Origin: JAJPHF01 sp035293805 | GTDB taxonomy: Bacteria; Chloroflexota; UBA6077; JAJPHF01 | Direction: 5' to 3' | Length of the DNA stretch: 64,000 bases | NCBI GenBank assembly: GCA_035293805.1 | Contig: DATGMD010000024.1 | Location: forward strand, 39,686-103,685 | Shown here: positions 17,860 to 26,047 of the stretch, one piece after another | Position numbering within the stretch: the first letter of the stretch is position 1 | How the letters are laid out: the number at the start of each line of letters is the position of its first letter | The notes under the pieces: generated by a model | The model's database searches: none | What the model was told of the DNA's origin: nothing | What the model saw: the letters and a program-made list of their open reading frames with translations, nothing else | Made by a program: the position numbers and the translations under genes

Positions 17860-19251
17860 ATGGACTTGCGCTCATTTCTGTCCCATCTCGGCGAGCGCTA
17901 CCCGGAGGAGCTACTCGAAGTCGACGTGACCGGCAAGGACTTCCGCCTGCAAGACTGCGATGCCGCGGCCCTGCTCACCAAGCTGCGGCAGCAGGGCCGC
18001 AAGCCGGTGCTGCTCATGCGCGGCGTGCAGACCCTCGCCGGCCAGCCTTGGCTCGGTCGCGTCCTCTGGTCGGAGCTGTCCACCGAGCTGCGCGAGGCGG
18101 TGGCGATCGGCATGCCACCCGGCGCGAGCTTCGAGCAGCTGGCCGCCGAGTGGATCCGGCGCACCAGCTCGACGGCCGAGCCCGTGCAGGTCAGCCGCGA
18201 CGACGCGCCGGTAAAGCAGAACGTCTGGCGCGGCGCCGACGTGTCCCTCTTCCGCCTGCCGGTCTACCGCAAGGACGAGTACGACGCGCGCCCCGGTTGG
18301 CTGTGCGCCATCGGCATCGGCCGCGCGTACGACCGCTCGCGCTACAACCTGTCGTGGCACCGCATCCACGTGCGTGCGCCCGACTGGGCGGCGGTCCGCA
18401 TCAACCCACGCCACCTGAACGAGCAGATGAACGGCTGGCGCGCGGCCGGCGCGACGAAGATGCCGATCGCCTTCGTCCTCGGCCACCATCCCGCGTTCGA
18501 GCTGGCCGCGGCGAGCGCCTGCTCCTGGGACCTCGACGAGTACCACTACGCCGGCGGCGTCATGGGCGGCCCCGTGCGGGTGGTGCCGTCCGAGACGTTC
18601 GGCGCGGACCTCCTCGTGCCGGCCGACGCCGAGCTGGTCGTGGAGGGCTACGTCGACCTCACCCGGCGCGAGCTGTGCGGCCCCTGGGCCGACTTTATGG
18701 TCTACTACTCGCCGCAGACGCAGGAGCCGGTGTTCGAGCCGACGGCCATCACCTTCCGCCACGACCCGATCGTCATCGAGAGCTGGACCAGCCACGAGAC
18801 GCTCGGCCACATGGGCTCGACGGCGCAGATGTACGCGGTCCTCAAGCAGCGCTACCCGGGCGTGAAGGCGGTCGCCAACATCGCGCCCTTCACCTACGTC
18901 GTGCAAGCGCGCCTCAGCCGGCCGGGCGACGGCACGCGGCTGGGCGCGCTGGTCATGGGCAGCTTCGCTGACCGCGTGAAGAACGTCATCCTGGTGGACG
19001 AGGACATCGACCCGTTCGACCTGAACGCCGTGCTGTTCTCGATCGCCACGCGGGTGGATGCCGACACCGCCCAGGTGCAGATCTACCACGACCTCGCGGC
19101 CAACCGGCAGGACCCCTCGACGGAGCGCGAGATGCGCGTCGGCGGCCTGATGATCGACAGCACCAAGCCGGTCGGCAAGCCGTTCCCGCCACTGGCCAAG
19201 GTGCCGCAGGACGCCCTCGACCGCGTCTCCCTCGAAGACCTGCTGGGATAG
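17860..19251 (+). CDS. UbiD-family decarboxylase-like protein with altered catalytic acids
   Basis: 463 residues, full length, with UbiD landmarks: ASFEQLAAEWIRR, RYNLSWHRIHV (Arg168, matching the catalytic Arg), LLVPADAELVVEGYVD, LGHMGSTAQMYAVLKQRYPGV and VDEDIDPFDLNAVLFSIATR. Where the other two UbiDs in the window read EGPFGE, this one reads CGPWAD, so the Glu pair of the Arg-Glu-Glu network is Cys273 and Asp278. The change keeps one acid and may mean a different reaction or direction; decay is unlikely because the rest is clean. It lies 8 nt after the ABC ATPase and 16 nt before a zinc-ribbon gene, as in hydroxyarylic acid decarboxylase clusters (VdcBCD/BsdBCD). Confidence 0.88.
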   Translation: MDLRSFLSHLGERYPEELLEVDVTGKDFRLQDCDAAALLTKLRQQGRKPVLLMRGVQTLAGQPWLGRVLWSELSTELREAVAIGMPPGASFEQLAAEWIRRTSSTAEPVQVSRDDAPVKQNVWRGADVSLFRLPVYRKDEYDARPGWLCAIGIGRAYDRSRYNLSWHRIHVRAPDWAAVRINPRHLNEQMNGWRAAGATKMPIAFVLGHHPAFELAAASACSWDLDEYHYAGGVMGGPVRVVPSETFGADLLVPADAELVVEGYVDLTRRELCGPWADFMVYYSPQTQEPVFEPTAITFRHDPIVIESWTSHETLGHMGSTAQMYAVLKQRYPGVKAVANIAPFTYVVQARLSRPGDGTRLGALVMGSFADRVKNVILVDEDIDPFDLNAVLFSIATRVDADTAQVQIYHDLAANRQDPSTEREMRVGGLMIDSTKPVGKPFPPLAKVPQDALDRVSLEDLLG

Positions 19252-19267
19252 ATAAAAGGGAGGAGCC

Positions 19268-19453
19268 ATGCCGCCCGAGGTCTACGTCGTCTGCCCCAAG
19301 TGCGAGCACGAGTACAACATTCACAAGCGCGTCTACGATCGCGGCCCGAGCTTCACCATGTTCTGCCCGCTCTGCAACGCCGAGTTCCCGCGTCGGGAGG
19401 CGCGGATTGCCGGCGCCAACGTCCCGATCGACGGCGAGACGGCGGCCAAGTAG
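19268..19453 (+). CDS. 61-residue zinc-ribbon protein, likely UbiD partner (VdcD/BsdD-like)
   Basis: Two CxxC pairs (VCPKCEHEYN and FCPLCNAEF, residues 9-12 and 33-36) make a compact zinc ribbon with a short basic tail. A strong GGGAGGAG precedes the ATG, and only 16 nt separate it from the UbiD stop. Small Cys-pair subunits (about 75 residues) accompany UbiD in vdcBCD/bsdBCD clusters, so a subunit role is a fair inference; sequence similarity to them is limited to the Cys pattern as far as can be judged by eye. Confidence 0.75.
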   Translation: MPPEVYVVCPKCEHEYNIHKRVYDRGPSFTMFCPLCNAEFPRREARIAGANVPIDGETAAK

Positions 19454-19542
19454 CGACCCCTTCGGAGAACCCGCGGCAAGCTGTTCTCCTGCGCTGTCTG
19501 GCCGGTACCCTGTCATACCGAGTCCGGAGCTACTGTTCACCT

Positions 19543-19729
19543 ACTCCCTCTCCCCCTGGGAGAGGGTCGGGGTGAGGGCGGTCCCTCGTCCTCCCCCTCT
19601 CCTACGGGAGAGGGGGGCAGGGGGTGACGTCCGTCCCTCCCCCTCTCCCCCTGGGAGAGGGCCGGGGTGAGGGCGCGTCTTACTCCCTCTCCCCCTGGGA
19701 GAGGGTCGGGGTGAGGGGGCGCCCCGCTA
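19543..19729. repeat. Four palindromic repeat units in the 368-nt gap 19454-19821
   Basis: Four consecutive copies of the CCTCTCCCCCTGGGAGAGGG unit (one reads CTCCTACGGGAG), each followed by a GGGGTGAGGG tail, preceded by CATACCGAGTCCGG and ending GCCCCGCTAA. The rest of the gap carries only the palindrome listed at 19764. Confidence 0.8.
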
Positions 19730-19763
19730 ACCGAACGCTCGGACCGGGCCGGGTATCACTGAT

Positions 19764-19781
19764 CCGCTGCTATAGTAGCGG
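19764..19781. promoter_or_regulatory. Palindrome overlapping a TATAGT box upstream of a binding-protein gene
   Basis: CCGCTGCTATAGTAGCGG, symmetric except for one G-T pair, 41 nt before the ATG at 19822. It contains TATAGT, a good -10 sequence, but no convincing -35 box at the right distance. It could be an operator overlapping a weak promoter. Confidence 0.3.
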
Positions 19782-19821
19782 CGACAAGACGGCCCGGATC
19801 GTGGCGGCCAGGAGGTGCGGC

Positions 19822-21006
19822 ATGAACCGGCTTCGGGTGACGACGACGGCGCCGCGGCGGGCGCTCACCTCGCGCAGCGCGGGCCGGGCGTGGCTCCTAG
19901 CGCTGGCCAGCCTGGTCCTGGCCAGTTGCGGCGCGCCGGCCGCCGCGCCTGCCAGCCCTCCCGCCCCGGCCGGCCCGAGTAGCGCGCCGCCGCAAGAGGC
20001 CAACGCGGCCAGTCAGCCAGCGGCGCCCGCCGCGCCAGCCCCGCTCGCGCCGCCGGTCACAGTGAAGCTCGGGGTGCTGATGACACTCTCCGACGCCGGC
20101 GTGTTCATCGCCCAGGAGCGCGGCTACTTCGCTGAAGAGGGCCTCGACGTCGACCTGACGCGGGTGAACGGCGCGGCCGAGGCGATGCCCCACCTGACCA
20201 CCGGCCAGCTCGACGCCGCCGGCGTCACCGCCGCCGCGGCCTTCTTCAACGCCATCAACCGCGGCCTGCCGCTGCGCATCGTCGGTGACAAGGGCCGGCA
20301 GACGCCCGAGCACTCCAGTGGCGCGCTGGCGCTGCGCCCCGACGTGGCCGACAGCGGTCGCGTGCGCGACTGGCCAGACCTGCGCGGGCTGGCGCTCGGC
20401 ATCAACGTGCCCAACACCGGAACGGTCACCGACATTCAGCTCGACCGGATGCTAGAACGCGGCGGGCTGACGCGCGACGACGTGACGATCGTCGAGCTTG
20501 CCTACCCTGACATGAACACCGCCTTCGCCACCGGCGTCATCGACGCGGGCTATCAGGTCGAGCCCTACCTGGCCCTCGGCGAGAGCCTGGGCATCCTGCG
20601 CCGCTGGCGCGCGCTCGGCGAGATCACTCCCGACGAGTACACGTCAGTCTGGCTCTACGGCCCGGCCTTCGCCGAGACCGAGGCCGCCTATCGCTTCATG
20701 GTCGCCAATCTGCGCGGCGTGCGCGACTTCGACGACGCGTTCCTCTACGGCCGCGACAAGGCCGCCGTCGTCGACGTCCTGGCCGAGCACACCCCGGTCA
20801 AGGACAAGACGCTCTACGACCGGATGGGCTTCAATGCGATGGACCCGGATGGGCGCGTCATGCCCGACCGCATCGCCGCCGACGTGCAATACTATCTCAG
20901 CAAGGGCTTCGTCCAGCAGCCAGTGGACGCGACAAAGCTCATCGACCCGCGCTTCGTCGACTACGCGGTGGCCCGCCTCGGCCCCTACCATCCACCAAGC
21001 CCGTGA
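19822..21006 (+). CDS. ABC substrate-binding lipoprotein, NMT1/SsuA-like
   Basis: 394 residues. Signal with lipobox LVLASC (Cys36), a long Ala/Pro linker to about residue 75, then the binding fold: DAGVFIAQERGYFAEEGLDV, TGQLDAAGVTAAAAFFNAIN, a hinge near DWPDLRGLALGINVPNTG and a C-terminal lobe ending in the family tail VDATKLIDPRFVDYAVARLG. ATG 19822 has GGAGG 6-7 nt upstream; in-frame codons before it come from repeat DNA. The gene follows the second UbiD operon after a repeat-filled gap and has no permease of its own. Confidence 0.9.
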   Translation: MNRLRVTTTAPRRALTSRSAGRAWLLALASLVLASCGAPAAAPASPPAPAGPSSAPPQEANAASQPAAPAAPAPLAPPVTVKLGVLMTLSDAGVFIAQERGYFAEEGLDVDLTRVNGAAEAMPHLTTGQLDAAGVTAAAAFFNAINRGLPLRIVGDKGRQTPEHSSGALALRPDVADSGRVRDWPDLRGLALGINVPNTGTVTDIQLDRMLERGGLTRDDVTIVELAYPDMNTAFATGVIDAGYQVEPYLALGESLGILRRWRALGEITPDEYTSVWLYGPAFAETEAAYRFMVANLRGVRDFDDAFLYGRDKAAVVDVLAEHTPVKDKTLYDRMGFNAMDPDGRVMPDRIAADVQYYLSKGFVQQPVDATKLIDPRFVDYAVARLGPYHPPSP

Positions 21007-21025
21007 GCCAGCCTCGCTTCGATCC

Positions 21026-22147
21026 CTACCCGCCCTGGAGGATCGTGTTGATCTCCTTCTTCACGTCCTCGCCGCCCGGCGAGAGCAGGAAGTCCAGGGC
21101 GCCGGGCTCCGTCCACCACGAGAAGGTCGGCAAGCCCGTGGCGTTCGCCTGCGCCATCAGCCGCTGCTCCCAGGTGCCGTCGTAGTAGCGATTGCCGGCG
21201 CCGATGTACTCCGCGGCGATCCGCTGCCCCTCCGGCCCGGCGATGACCGCCGCGAGCAGCTTCGCGGCGTTCGGGTGCGCGGCCCGGCGCGGCACCGACA
21301 GGTGGTGCGACGTGGTATCGGCGAAGTCGAGCAGCGTGAACTCGCCGGGTATGCCCCGCTGGCGCGCCGAGGCGTAGATGAGGCTCGACACCTCGATCAT
21401 CGCCACTTCCTTGGCGGTGTAGCGGTTCTGCTGGTCAAAGAACGTGCCGGTGGTCGCCCCGTTCGCGATCACGGCCCGCAGGGTAGCCAGCGCCGGGTCG
21501 TGGCCCCACTCGTAGACGTACGGCAGGTGGATGTCGGGCGACGCCGCGAGCATCACTTTGCCGCGCCAGCGCGGATCGGCGAGGTCCTTCAGCGAGCGCG
21601 GCACCGCGCTCGCCGGCACCACCGCCGGGTCGTACATGATGCCGTTGAACGACGTGTAGGTCACCAGCACGCGGCCGTCGCCCTGCACGACCTCGGGCGG
21701 CGTGCCGGCTGGCAGCAGCGCCGCCCAGTCCACCGGCTCCAGCGCGTCCGCCTGGATCAGCAGCGACGAGCTCGCGTCGCTGCTCTGGTGCAGGTCGTAG
21801 GACGGCGTGGCGCCCGCCTGCAGCTCGCTCATGAGCTGCGCGGCGTGCGCGCCGTAGTTCGTGCTCGGCGTGCGATTGATCTTGAGGCCCACGCCATACT
21901 CGCGCTCGACCGCCGCTTCCAGCAGCTGCAGCGTCTCCGGCGTCCAGATCGAGCTGAGCAGAATGTTGACCTCGCCCTCGGCGCGGGCGCCGTCGATCAC
22001 CCGCTGGCGGTACGCCGCCGCGTCGCTCGGCGCGGCCGCCCCGGTCGTGCCCCCCACCGCGCTGGGCGCCGCCGCGGGCGCGGCGGCGGGCGCACAGGCC
22101 GCGAGCAGCGCCGCCAGCGCGAGCAGCGTCATCCCCGCGCGCCTCAT
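21026..22147 (-). CDS. Extracellular solute-binding lipoprotein, Fe(III)/polyamine (AfuA-like) class
   Basis: 373 residues, lipobox ALLAAC (Cys18) and Ala-rich linker. It differs from the other binding proteins here: EGEVNILLSSIWTPETLQLL, LMSELQAGATPSYDLHQSSD, FNGIMYDPAVV and SLKDLADPRWRGKVMLA are marks of the type of binding protein that carries ferric iron, phosphonates or small organic anions. ATG 22147 is supported by GGAGG 7 nt upstream. It converges with the neighbouring binding-protein gene (19 nt between stops) and diverges from the 104-residue protein gene. No matching permease is present. Confidence 0.88.
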   Translation of the reverse strand: MRRAGMTLLALAALLAACAPAAAPAAAPSAVGGTTGAAAPSDAAAYRQRVIDGARAEGEVNILLSSIWTPETLQLLEAAVEREYGVGLKINRTPSTNYGAHAAQLMSELQAGATPSYDLHQSSDASSSLLIQADALEPVDWAALLPAGTPPEVVQGDGRVLVTYTSFNGIMYDPAVVPASAVPRSLKDLADPRWRGKVMLAASPDIHLPYVYEWGHDPALATLRAVIANGATTGTFFDQQNRYTAKEVAMIEVSSLIYASARQRGIPGEFTLLDFADTTSHHLSVPRRAAHPNAAKLLAAVIAGPEGQRIAAEYIGAGNRYYDGTWEQRLMAQANATGLPTFSWWTEPGALDFLLSPGGEDVKKEINTILQGG

Positions 22148-22323
22148 CGTGCCGCCTCCTTCCGCCCGCCGCCCCGCGCCACTCTTCCCGCCCCGCCGCG
22201 CTGGCCGAGCCGTCCCCCCACGCCGGCCCTCGCTCCGCGGCGGCGCCCGAACACCACGTCCTCGCGCCCGAGTGCGCCCATTATACGCCCGGAGTTGCGG
22301 AGCGCTGGCGACGAAACTGCCGC

Positions 22324-22352
22324 GCGACAGAAAATCGCCGGGCGCGTAAGAT
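22324..22352 (+). promoter_or_regulatory. Candidate sigma70-type promoter for the 104-residue protein gene
   Basis: GCGACA (22324-22329), 17-nt spacer, TAAGAT (22347-22352), each matching consensus at four or five of six positions. The 5' leader then contains the perfect palindrome CCGCCGATCGGCGG (22385-22398) and a GCGGC/GCCGC stem ending in TTTT just before the ribosome site, which could attenuate expression. Confidence 0.35.
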
Positions 22353-22425
22353 AGATGCACTGGCGGGCACGGTGCGCGCGCGCACCGCCGATCGGCGGCG
22401 CGAGTGCCGCTTTTGGAGGTACAGC

Positions 22426-22740
22426 ATGTCTGAGCAGGACCAGATGCCCAGCGTGGCCGAGTGTCAGGCATTCGCTCAGAAGCTCGGGCAGTTCCGCAAC
22501 ACCCTGCCCCGGCAGCAGCAGTGCATGCTGGATGCGATGGCCATGGCCGCTTTTGCCCCGGCCGACCAGCCCGACGTGCAGGGTTATGAGTGGTTCTACG
22601 GCGGACCGCAGTACACCCCGTCGACCTCCAGCCACAATCCCTGGTGGTACAACGGCAGCGGTGCAGCCGCTTGGAACCAGACGGTCTGGGGCACGACGAT
22701 CGGCGGCATCCAGACCATCTACCGCACCCAGGGCCAGTAG
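22426..22740 (+). CDS. Unrecognised 104-residue protein: helical N-terminus, Tyr/Trp/Asn/Ser-rich tail
   Basis: Strong TTTTGGAGGT ribosome site 5 nt before ATG 22426. The first half is charged and helical, with VAECQAFAQKLGQFRNTLPR followed by QQQCMLDAMAMAAFA. From about residue 50 the composition changes abruptly to aromatic and polar residues (YEWFYGGPQYTPSTSS, NPWWYNGSGAAAWNQTVWG, YRTQGQ end). There is no signal peptide or membrane segment. No family is recognised. A leader-plus-core architecture, as in ribosomally made modified or secreted peptides, would look like this, but no modification enzyme lies nearby. A perfect 20-bp hairpin follows 69 nt after the stop. Confidence 0.75.
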   Translation: MSEQDQMPSVAECQAFAQKLGQFRNTLPRQQQCMLDAMAMAAFAPADQPDVQGYEWFYGGPQYTPSTSSHNPWWYNGSGAAAWNQTVWGTTIGGIQTIYRTQGQ

Positions 22741-22809
22741 TCAGCGGGGTCGTCCCCACTGGCGACCGCGCGGTCTCTGCAGCACGCCACCGCGCCGGGC
22801 CGTTCCACC

Positions 22810-22853
22810 GCGCGGTCCGGTAGAGCAGGGCTTCCTGCTCTACCGGACCGCGC
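22810..22853. terminator. Perfect 20-bp stem with GCTT loop downstream of the 104-residue gene
   Basis: GCGCGGTCCGGTAGAGCAGG, loop GCTT, then the exact reverse complement. There is no T-run, so it is either an intrinsic terminator of the GC-rich kind without U-tract, an mRNA 3'-end stabiliser, or a mobile palindrome. A shorter palindrome GACCGCGCGGTC lies about 40 nt earlier. Confidence 0.5.
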
Positions 22854-23001
22854 CGAAGACCGGCGAGGCCTCTGCTGCTGGACTAGGGCGGGGGAACACC
22901 GGCCGCAGGCTGCTAGGGATGCCGCCACCAGGCCCCATTCGCGCCGCCCACAGCACGCGGCCTCTCCTTCGGCGTGCGCCACGCTGGGCGTGAGGAGAGG
23001 T

Positions 23002-23250
23002 ATGCGTCCCTACCAGCAGCCCCACCCGCCGCTCTGGTATCCCACGAGCGGTCCCGACGGCGAGTGGATGGTGCGGCACGGCTTCAACACCGTCGCGGGC
23101 GCGCTGTTCCTCCCCGCTTGGAGCAGTCTGGGCGAGGAGCGCACCCTGCACTCGCTGCGCCTCTTCGCGCGGGAGGTCATGCCCGCCCTGCGCGTCCCTC
23201 CAGCCGCCCTCCCGCCAGCCCCTAGCGAGCGCGCCGGCCGCGTGGGATAA
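23002..23250 (+). pseudogene. Internally deleted remnant of a luciferase-like flavin monooxygenase
   Basis: The 82 residues combine two parts of the family that are normally far apart. One is the mid-protein MRPYQQPHPPLWYPTSGPDG with WMVRHGFNTV; compare VQKPHPPVWLETRNPGQ in the intact gene at 40339. The other is the C-terminal SLRLFAREVMPALR; compare SMRLFAEEVIPRLR. The N-terminal FMN and F420-binding half and over 100 residues between the two motifs are missing. A GAGGAGAGGT ribosome site precedes the ATG, so a short product may still be made, but it cannot be a working oxygenase. Confidence 0.75.
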
Positions 23251-23300
23251 TGCAGCCCCTCGCGCGGCGCGCGAGCATCCCTGGTGCGCTGGAGGCGCCC

Positions 23301-24449
23301 ATGCCCGAGCCGAGTCGTCTGGCCCACGTCCTCGCGCTGCTCGCGCTCGCGCCCGCCCTGGCGCTCGCGGCCTGCGCGCCCACGCCCGCCCCGACGCGCC
23401 CTCCGGCGGCTCCGGCGCCGCCGCCCGAGGCGCCTCCAGCCCCCGCCGCCGCGCCCGCCCCCGCTACCCCGGCCGGGTCCGCCGTCCCGCCGCTCAGCCC
23501 GCCCGTCGCCGTGAAGACCGGCTCGACCGGGCTGGTGGGCGACTCGGGGTTCTTCGCCGCCCTCGCGCGGGGCTACTTCCAGGAAGAAGGGCTCGACGTG
23601 GAGCTGGTCCCGCTGCGGAGCAGCACGGATGCCCTGCCCGCCCTCGCCGTCGGCGAGCTGGACTTCGCGTCCAGCTCCGTCGACGGCAGCCTGCTGAACG
23701 CCCTGGCCCGCGACATCACCTTCCGCATCGTCGGCTTCAACGCGATCATCCCGCCCACCGACACCACCGGCGGGATGGTCGTGCGCCAGGACCACGTCGA
23801 CAGTGGGCGCTACCGAGACCCCAAAGACCTGCGCGGCATGACCCTAGGCCTCTCCGCGCCCGGCGGGCTCGGCCAGGTGTGGACGGAGCGCGTGCTGGCG
23901 ATGGGCGGCCTCAGCCTCGACGACGTGCAGTTCACCACCCTGTCCTTCCCGGACACGCCCGTGGCCCTGGCCAACAAGGCGATCGACGCCGCGTACCTCG
24001 TGGAGCCGTTCATCAGCGTCGCCGAGACGCAGGGCGCCGCCAAGGCCGTCATGTTGAACGGCGAGATCTACCCCGGGCTCGTCGCCCAGGTGCAGTTGCT
24101 CAGCCCCGTGTTCGCCGAGCGCCAGCCCGAGGCCGCCCGGCGCTACGTGACCGCCTGGTTGCGCGGCCAGCGCGATTTCTACCATACGTTCGTGAAGAAC
24201 GAGGGCGGCCGCGAGGAGTTCTATCAGGTCCTCCAGCAGTACACTCCCATCAAAGACGCGCGCCTCTATCCCCGCATGACCACGCATCTGATCGACGTGA
24301 ACAGCGAGATGGACCCGACCACGCTAAACGAGCTGCAGGACTACTACCTGCGCTACGGCACCCAGCTGCAGCGCGTCGATCTGAGCAAGGTCATCGACCG
24401 CAGCTACGGCCAGTACGCCGTCGAGCGACTCGGCCGCATCACTCCCTGA
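23301..24449 (+). CDS. ABC substrate-binding lipoprotein, NMT1/SsuA-like
   Basis: 382 residues. Lipobox LALAAC (Cys25), Pro/Ala linker to about residue 65, then the binding fold: GDSGFFAALARGYFQEEGLD, PALAVGELDFASSSVDGSLL, MVVRQDHVDSGRYRDPKDLR and the C-terminal VDLSKVIDRSYGQYAVERLG. It resembles the protein at 19822 in the hinge and tail, so the two are probably paralogs. GGAGG precedes the ATG. Its stop is 17 nt before a dihydroxyphthalate decarboxylase-like gene, suggesting uptake and use of the same kind of acid. Confidence 0.9.
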   Translation: MPEPSRLAHVLALLALAPALALAACAPTPAPTRPPAAPAPPPEAPPAPAAAPAPATPAGSAVPPLSPPVAVKTGSTGLVGDSGFFAALARGYFQEEGLDVELVPLRSSTDALPALAVGELDFASSSVDGSLLNALARDITFRIVGFNAIIPPTDTTGGMVVRQDHVDSGRYRDPKDLRGMTLGLSAPGGLGQVWTERVLAMGGLSLDDVQFTTLSFPDTPVALANKAIDAAYLVEPFISVAETQGAAKAVMLNGEIYPGLVAQVQLLSPVFAERQPEAARRYVTAWLRGQRDFYHTFVKNEGGREEFYQVLQQYTPIKDARLYPRMTTHLIDVNSEMDPTTLNELQDYYLRYGTQLQRVDLSKVIDRSYGQYAVERLGRITP

Positions 24450-24466
24450 CGCCTGGAGAGTCCGCC

Positions 24467-25453
24467 GTGGCGAAGAAGCTGCACCTGACGCTGGCGACCG
24501 GCGACTACGAGATCACGCGCCCCTTGCGGGAAGGACTCGTCCAGCCAGATGGCATCGAGCTGACCGTGCTCTCGCTGGAGGCGGCGCGCGACCGTACCTT
24601 CCGCATCGCGCGCAGCCTCCAGTGCGACCTCAGCGAGTTCAACGCGCCTGGCTACTTCATGGCCCGCGACCGCGACTACCCGATCGTCGCGCTGCCGATC
24701 TATCCCCACCGGCGCTTCCGCCACGGCTTCGTGTTCGTGAACGCCCGCAAGGGCATCCGACAGCCCGCCGACCTGATCGGTCGCAAGATCGGCATGGGCT
24801 ACTTCACGCCGGCGGCCAACATCTGGCTGCGCGGCATCCTGGAGGAGCACTTCGGCCTGCCCCACCGCGCCGTCCACTGGGTCACGAAGCTGCCCGAGGA
24901 CATCCCCTTCACGCCCGCCGAGGGCCTGCACCTCGAGCGCGACACCAGCCCCCGCTCGCTCGACGACATGCTGCTCGACGGCGAGCTGGACGCGCTGATC
25001 GCCCCCTCCTTCCCCGAGGCCTTCATCCGCGGCGACGACCGCATCACCCGCCTGTTCCCGAACTATCAGGAGCTGGAGATCGAATACTACCGCACGACCG
25101 GCATCTTCCCCATCATGCACACCCTCACCATCAAGCAAGAGATCGTCGAGCGCTATCCCTGGGTGCCCGACAACCTCGCCTACGCCTTCAACGAGGCCAA
25201 GCGCCTGGCCTACGAGCGCGTGCGCAACCCGCGCGTGCTGCCGCTAGCCTGGTTCCAGACGGCCTGGGAGGAGCAGCAGCGCCTGCTCGGGCCAGACCCC
25301 TGGGCCTACGGGCTGGGCGCGGCCAACCGCAAGAACCTGGAGACGATCGCCCGCTACACCCACGAGCAAGGGCTCATCAGCCGTCCGTACGCGCTCGAAG
25401 AATTGTTTGTCCCCATCCCCGAGAGCGTCTTCCGCGGCACCAGCGGCTACTAA
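24467..25453 (+). CDS. 4,5-dihydroxyphthalate decarboxylase-like protein (NMT1-like fold)
   Basis: 328 residues, the usual size for this group, starting VAKKLHLTLATGDYEITRPL. It has a binding-protein fold but no signal peptide, so it stays in the cytoplasm, as expected for an enzyme such as Pht5 of phthalate degradation. Shared features visible: CDLSEFNAPGYFMAR, IVALPIYPHRRFRHGFVFVN, GRKIGMGYFTPAANIWLRG, and YYRTTGIFPIMHTLTIKQEI. GTG 24467 has GGAGAG upstream. Substrate could be 4,5-dihydroxyphthalate or another ortho-carboxylated phenol; some homologs are uncharacterised binding proteins, so the enzymatic role is not certain. Confidence 0.8.
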   Translation: MAKKLHLTLATGDYEITRPLREGLVQPDGIELTVLSLEAARDRTFRIARSLQCDLSEFNAPGYFMARDRDYPIVALPIYPHRRFRHGFVFVNARKGIRQPADLIGRKIGMGYFTPAANIWLRGILEEHFGLPHRAVHWVTKLPEDIPFTPAEGLHLERDTSPRSLDDMLLDGELDALIAPSFPEAFIRGDDRITRLFPNYQELEIEYYRTTGIFPIMHTLTIKQEIVERYPWVPDNLAYAFNEAKRLAYERVRNPRVLPLAWFQTAWEEQQRLLGPDPWAYGLGAANRKNLETIARYTHEQGLISRPYALEELFVPIPESVFRGTSGY

Positions 25454-25572
25454 CACGCTTTGCGCGCGGGGCGAGCCGCCCGGGGCGGACTTCGCGCCTG
25501 CCGCGGCCCGCAGGCCGCAACCCCGGCACGGCTCGGAGCGTCGCCTCAGCACGCCTCACCTGCCGCGGTGAC

Positions 25573-25636
25573 GTAGGGGCGGGTTTCATGCCCGCCCGCG
25601 GCCTGTGGCGCGGAATACTGCAAGCGCCACTGCCGC
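25573..25636. repeat. Two different dispersed inverted repeats in the 296-nt gap 25454-25749
   Basis: First GTAGGGGCGGGTTTCATGCC with its GCCC arm (25573-25597), then GTGGCGCGGAATACTGCAAG with CGCCACTGCC (25605-25634). The second matches, on the opposite strand, copies at 30921 and 30994 and the array at 60465-60662. Only GC-rich filler surrounds them. Confidence 0.75.
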
Positions 25637-25749
25637 AACCCCGGCGCCGCGAGCCACCAGCCGACGACCACCAGTCAGCCCGGCGCCGCGCTAGCGCGGC
25701 GCCCGCCAGTGTCGTACCATCCGTAGCAACTCCACGGGAGGTGCCCCGT

Positions 25750-25950
25750 ATGGACGCGCCCGAGTTGACCCCCGCCGTCGTGCAGCAGACCCTGCGGCTG
25801 CTGGCCGGCCTGGAGATCGATGCCGCCGAGGCCACCGCGCTGCTGCCCTGGCTCCAGGCCCAGCGCGACGCCCTGGCGACCCTCGACCAATTCGACGTGG
25901 GCGAGGTGCGCTCCGCGGTCGGGCTCGACGCCGCGGCGCCGTACCGCTGA
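25750..25950 (+). CDS. AtzG/GatC-like small subunit of a two-part amidase
   Basis: 66 residues: PELTPAVVQQTLRLLAGLEI then EVRSAVGLDAAAPYR. The short helical start with a conserved Leu pattern, then a tail, is the style of the AtzG/DUF4089 proteins that wrap around an AtzE-type amidase, as GatC does with GatA. GGGAGGTG precedes the ATG, and the amidase gene begins 97 nt downstream. Identification rests on size, pattern and position, as the family is weakly conserved. Confidence 0.65.
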   Translation: MDAPELTPAVVQQTLRLLAGLEIDAAEATALLPWLQAQRDALATLDQFDVGEVRSAVGLDAAAPYR

Positions 25951-26047
25951 CCGCAGCTTCAGCCCCGCGCCGCGAGCGGGCCGGCGCCGGATGCCCGGCC
26001 GTTGCCGCGCCGCGCCTGGTAAGGTCATTCGTGGACAGGAGAGCCTG

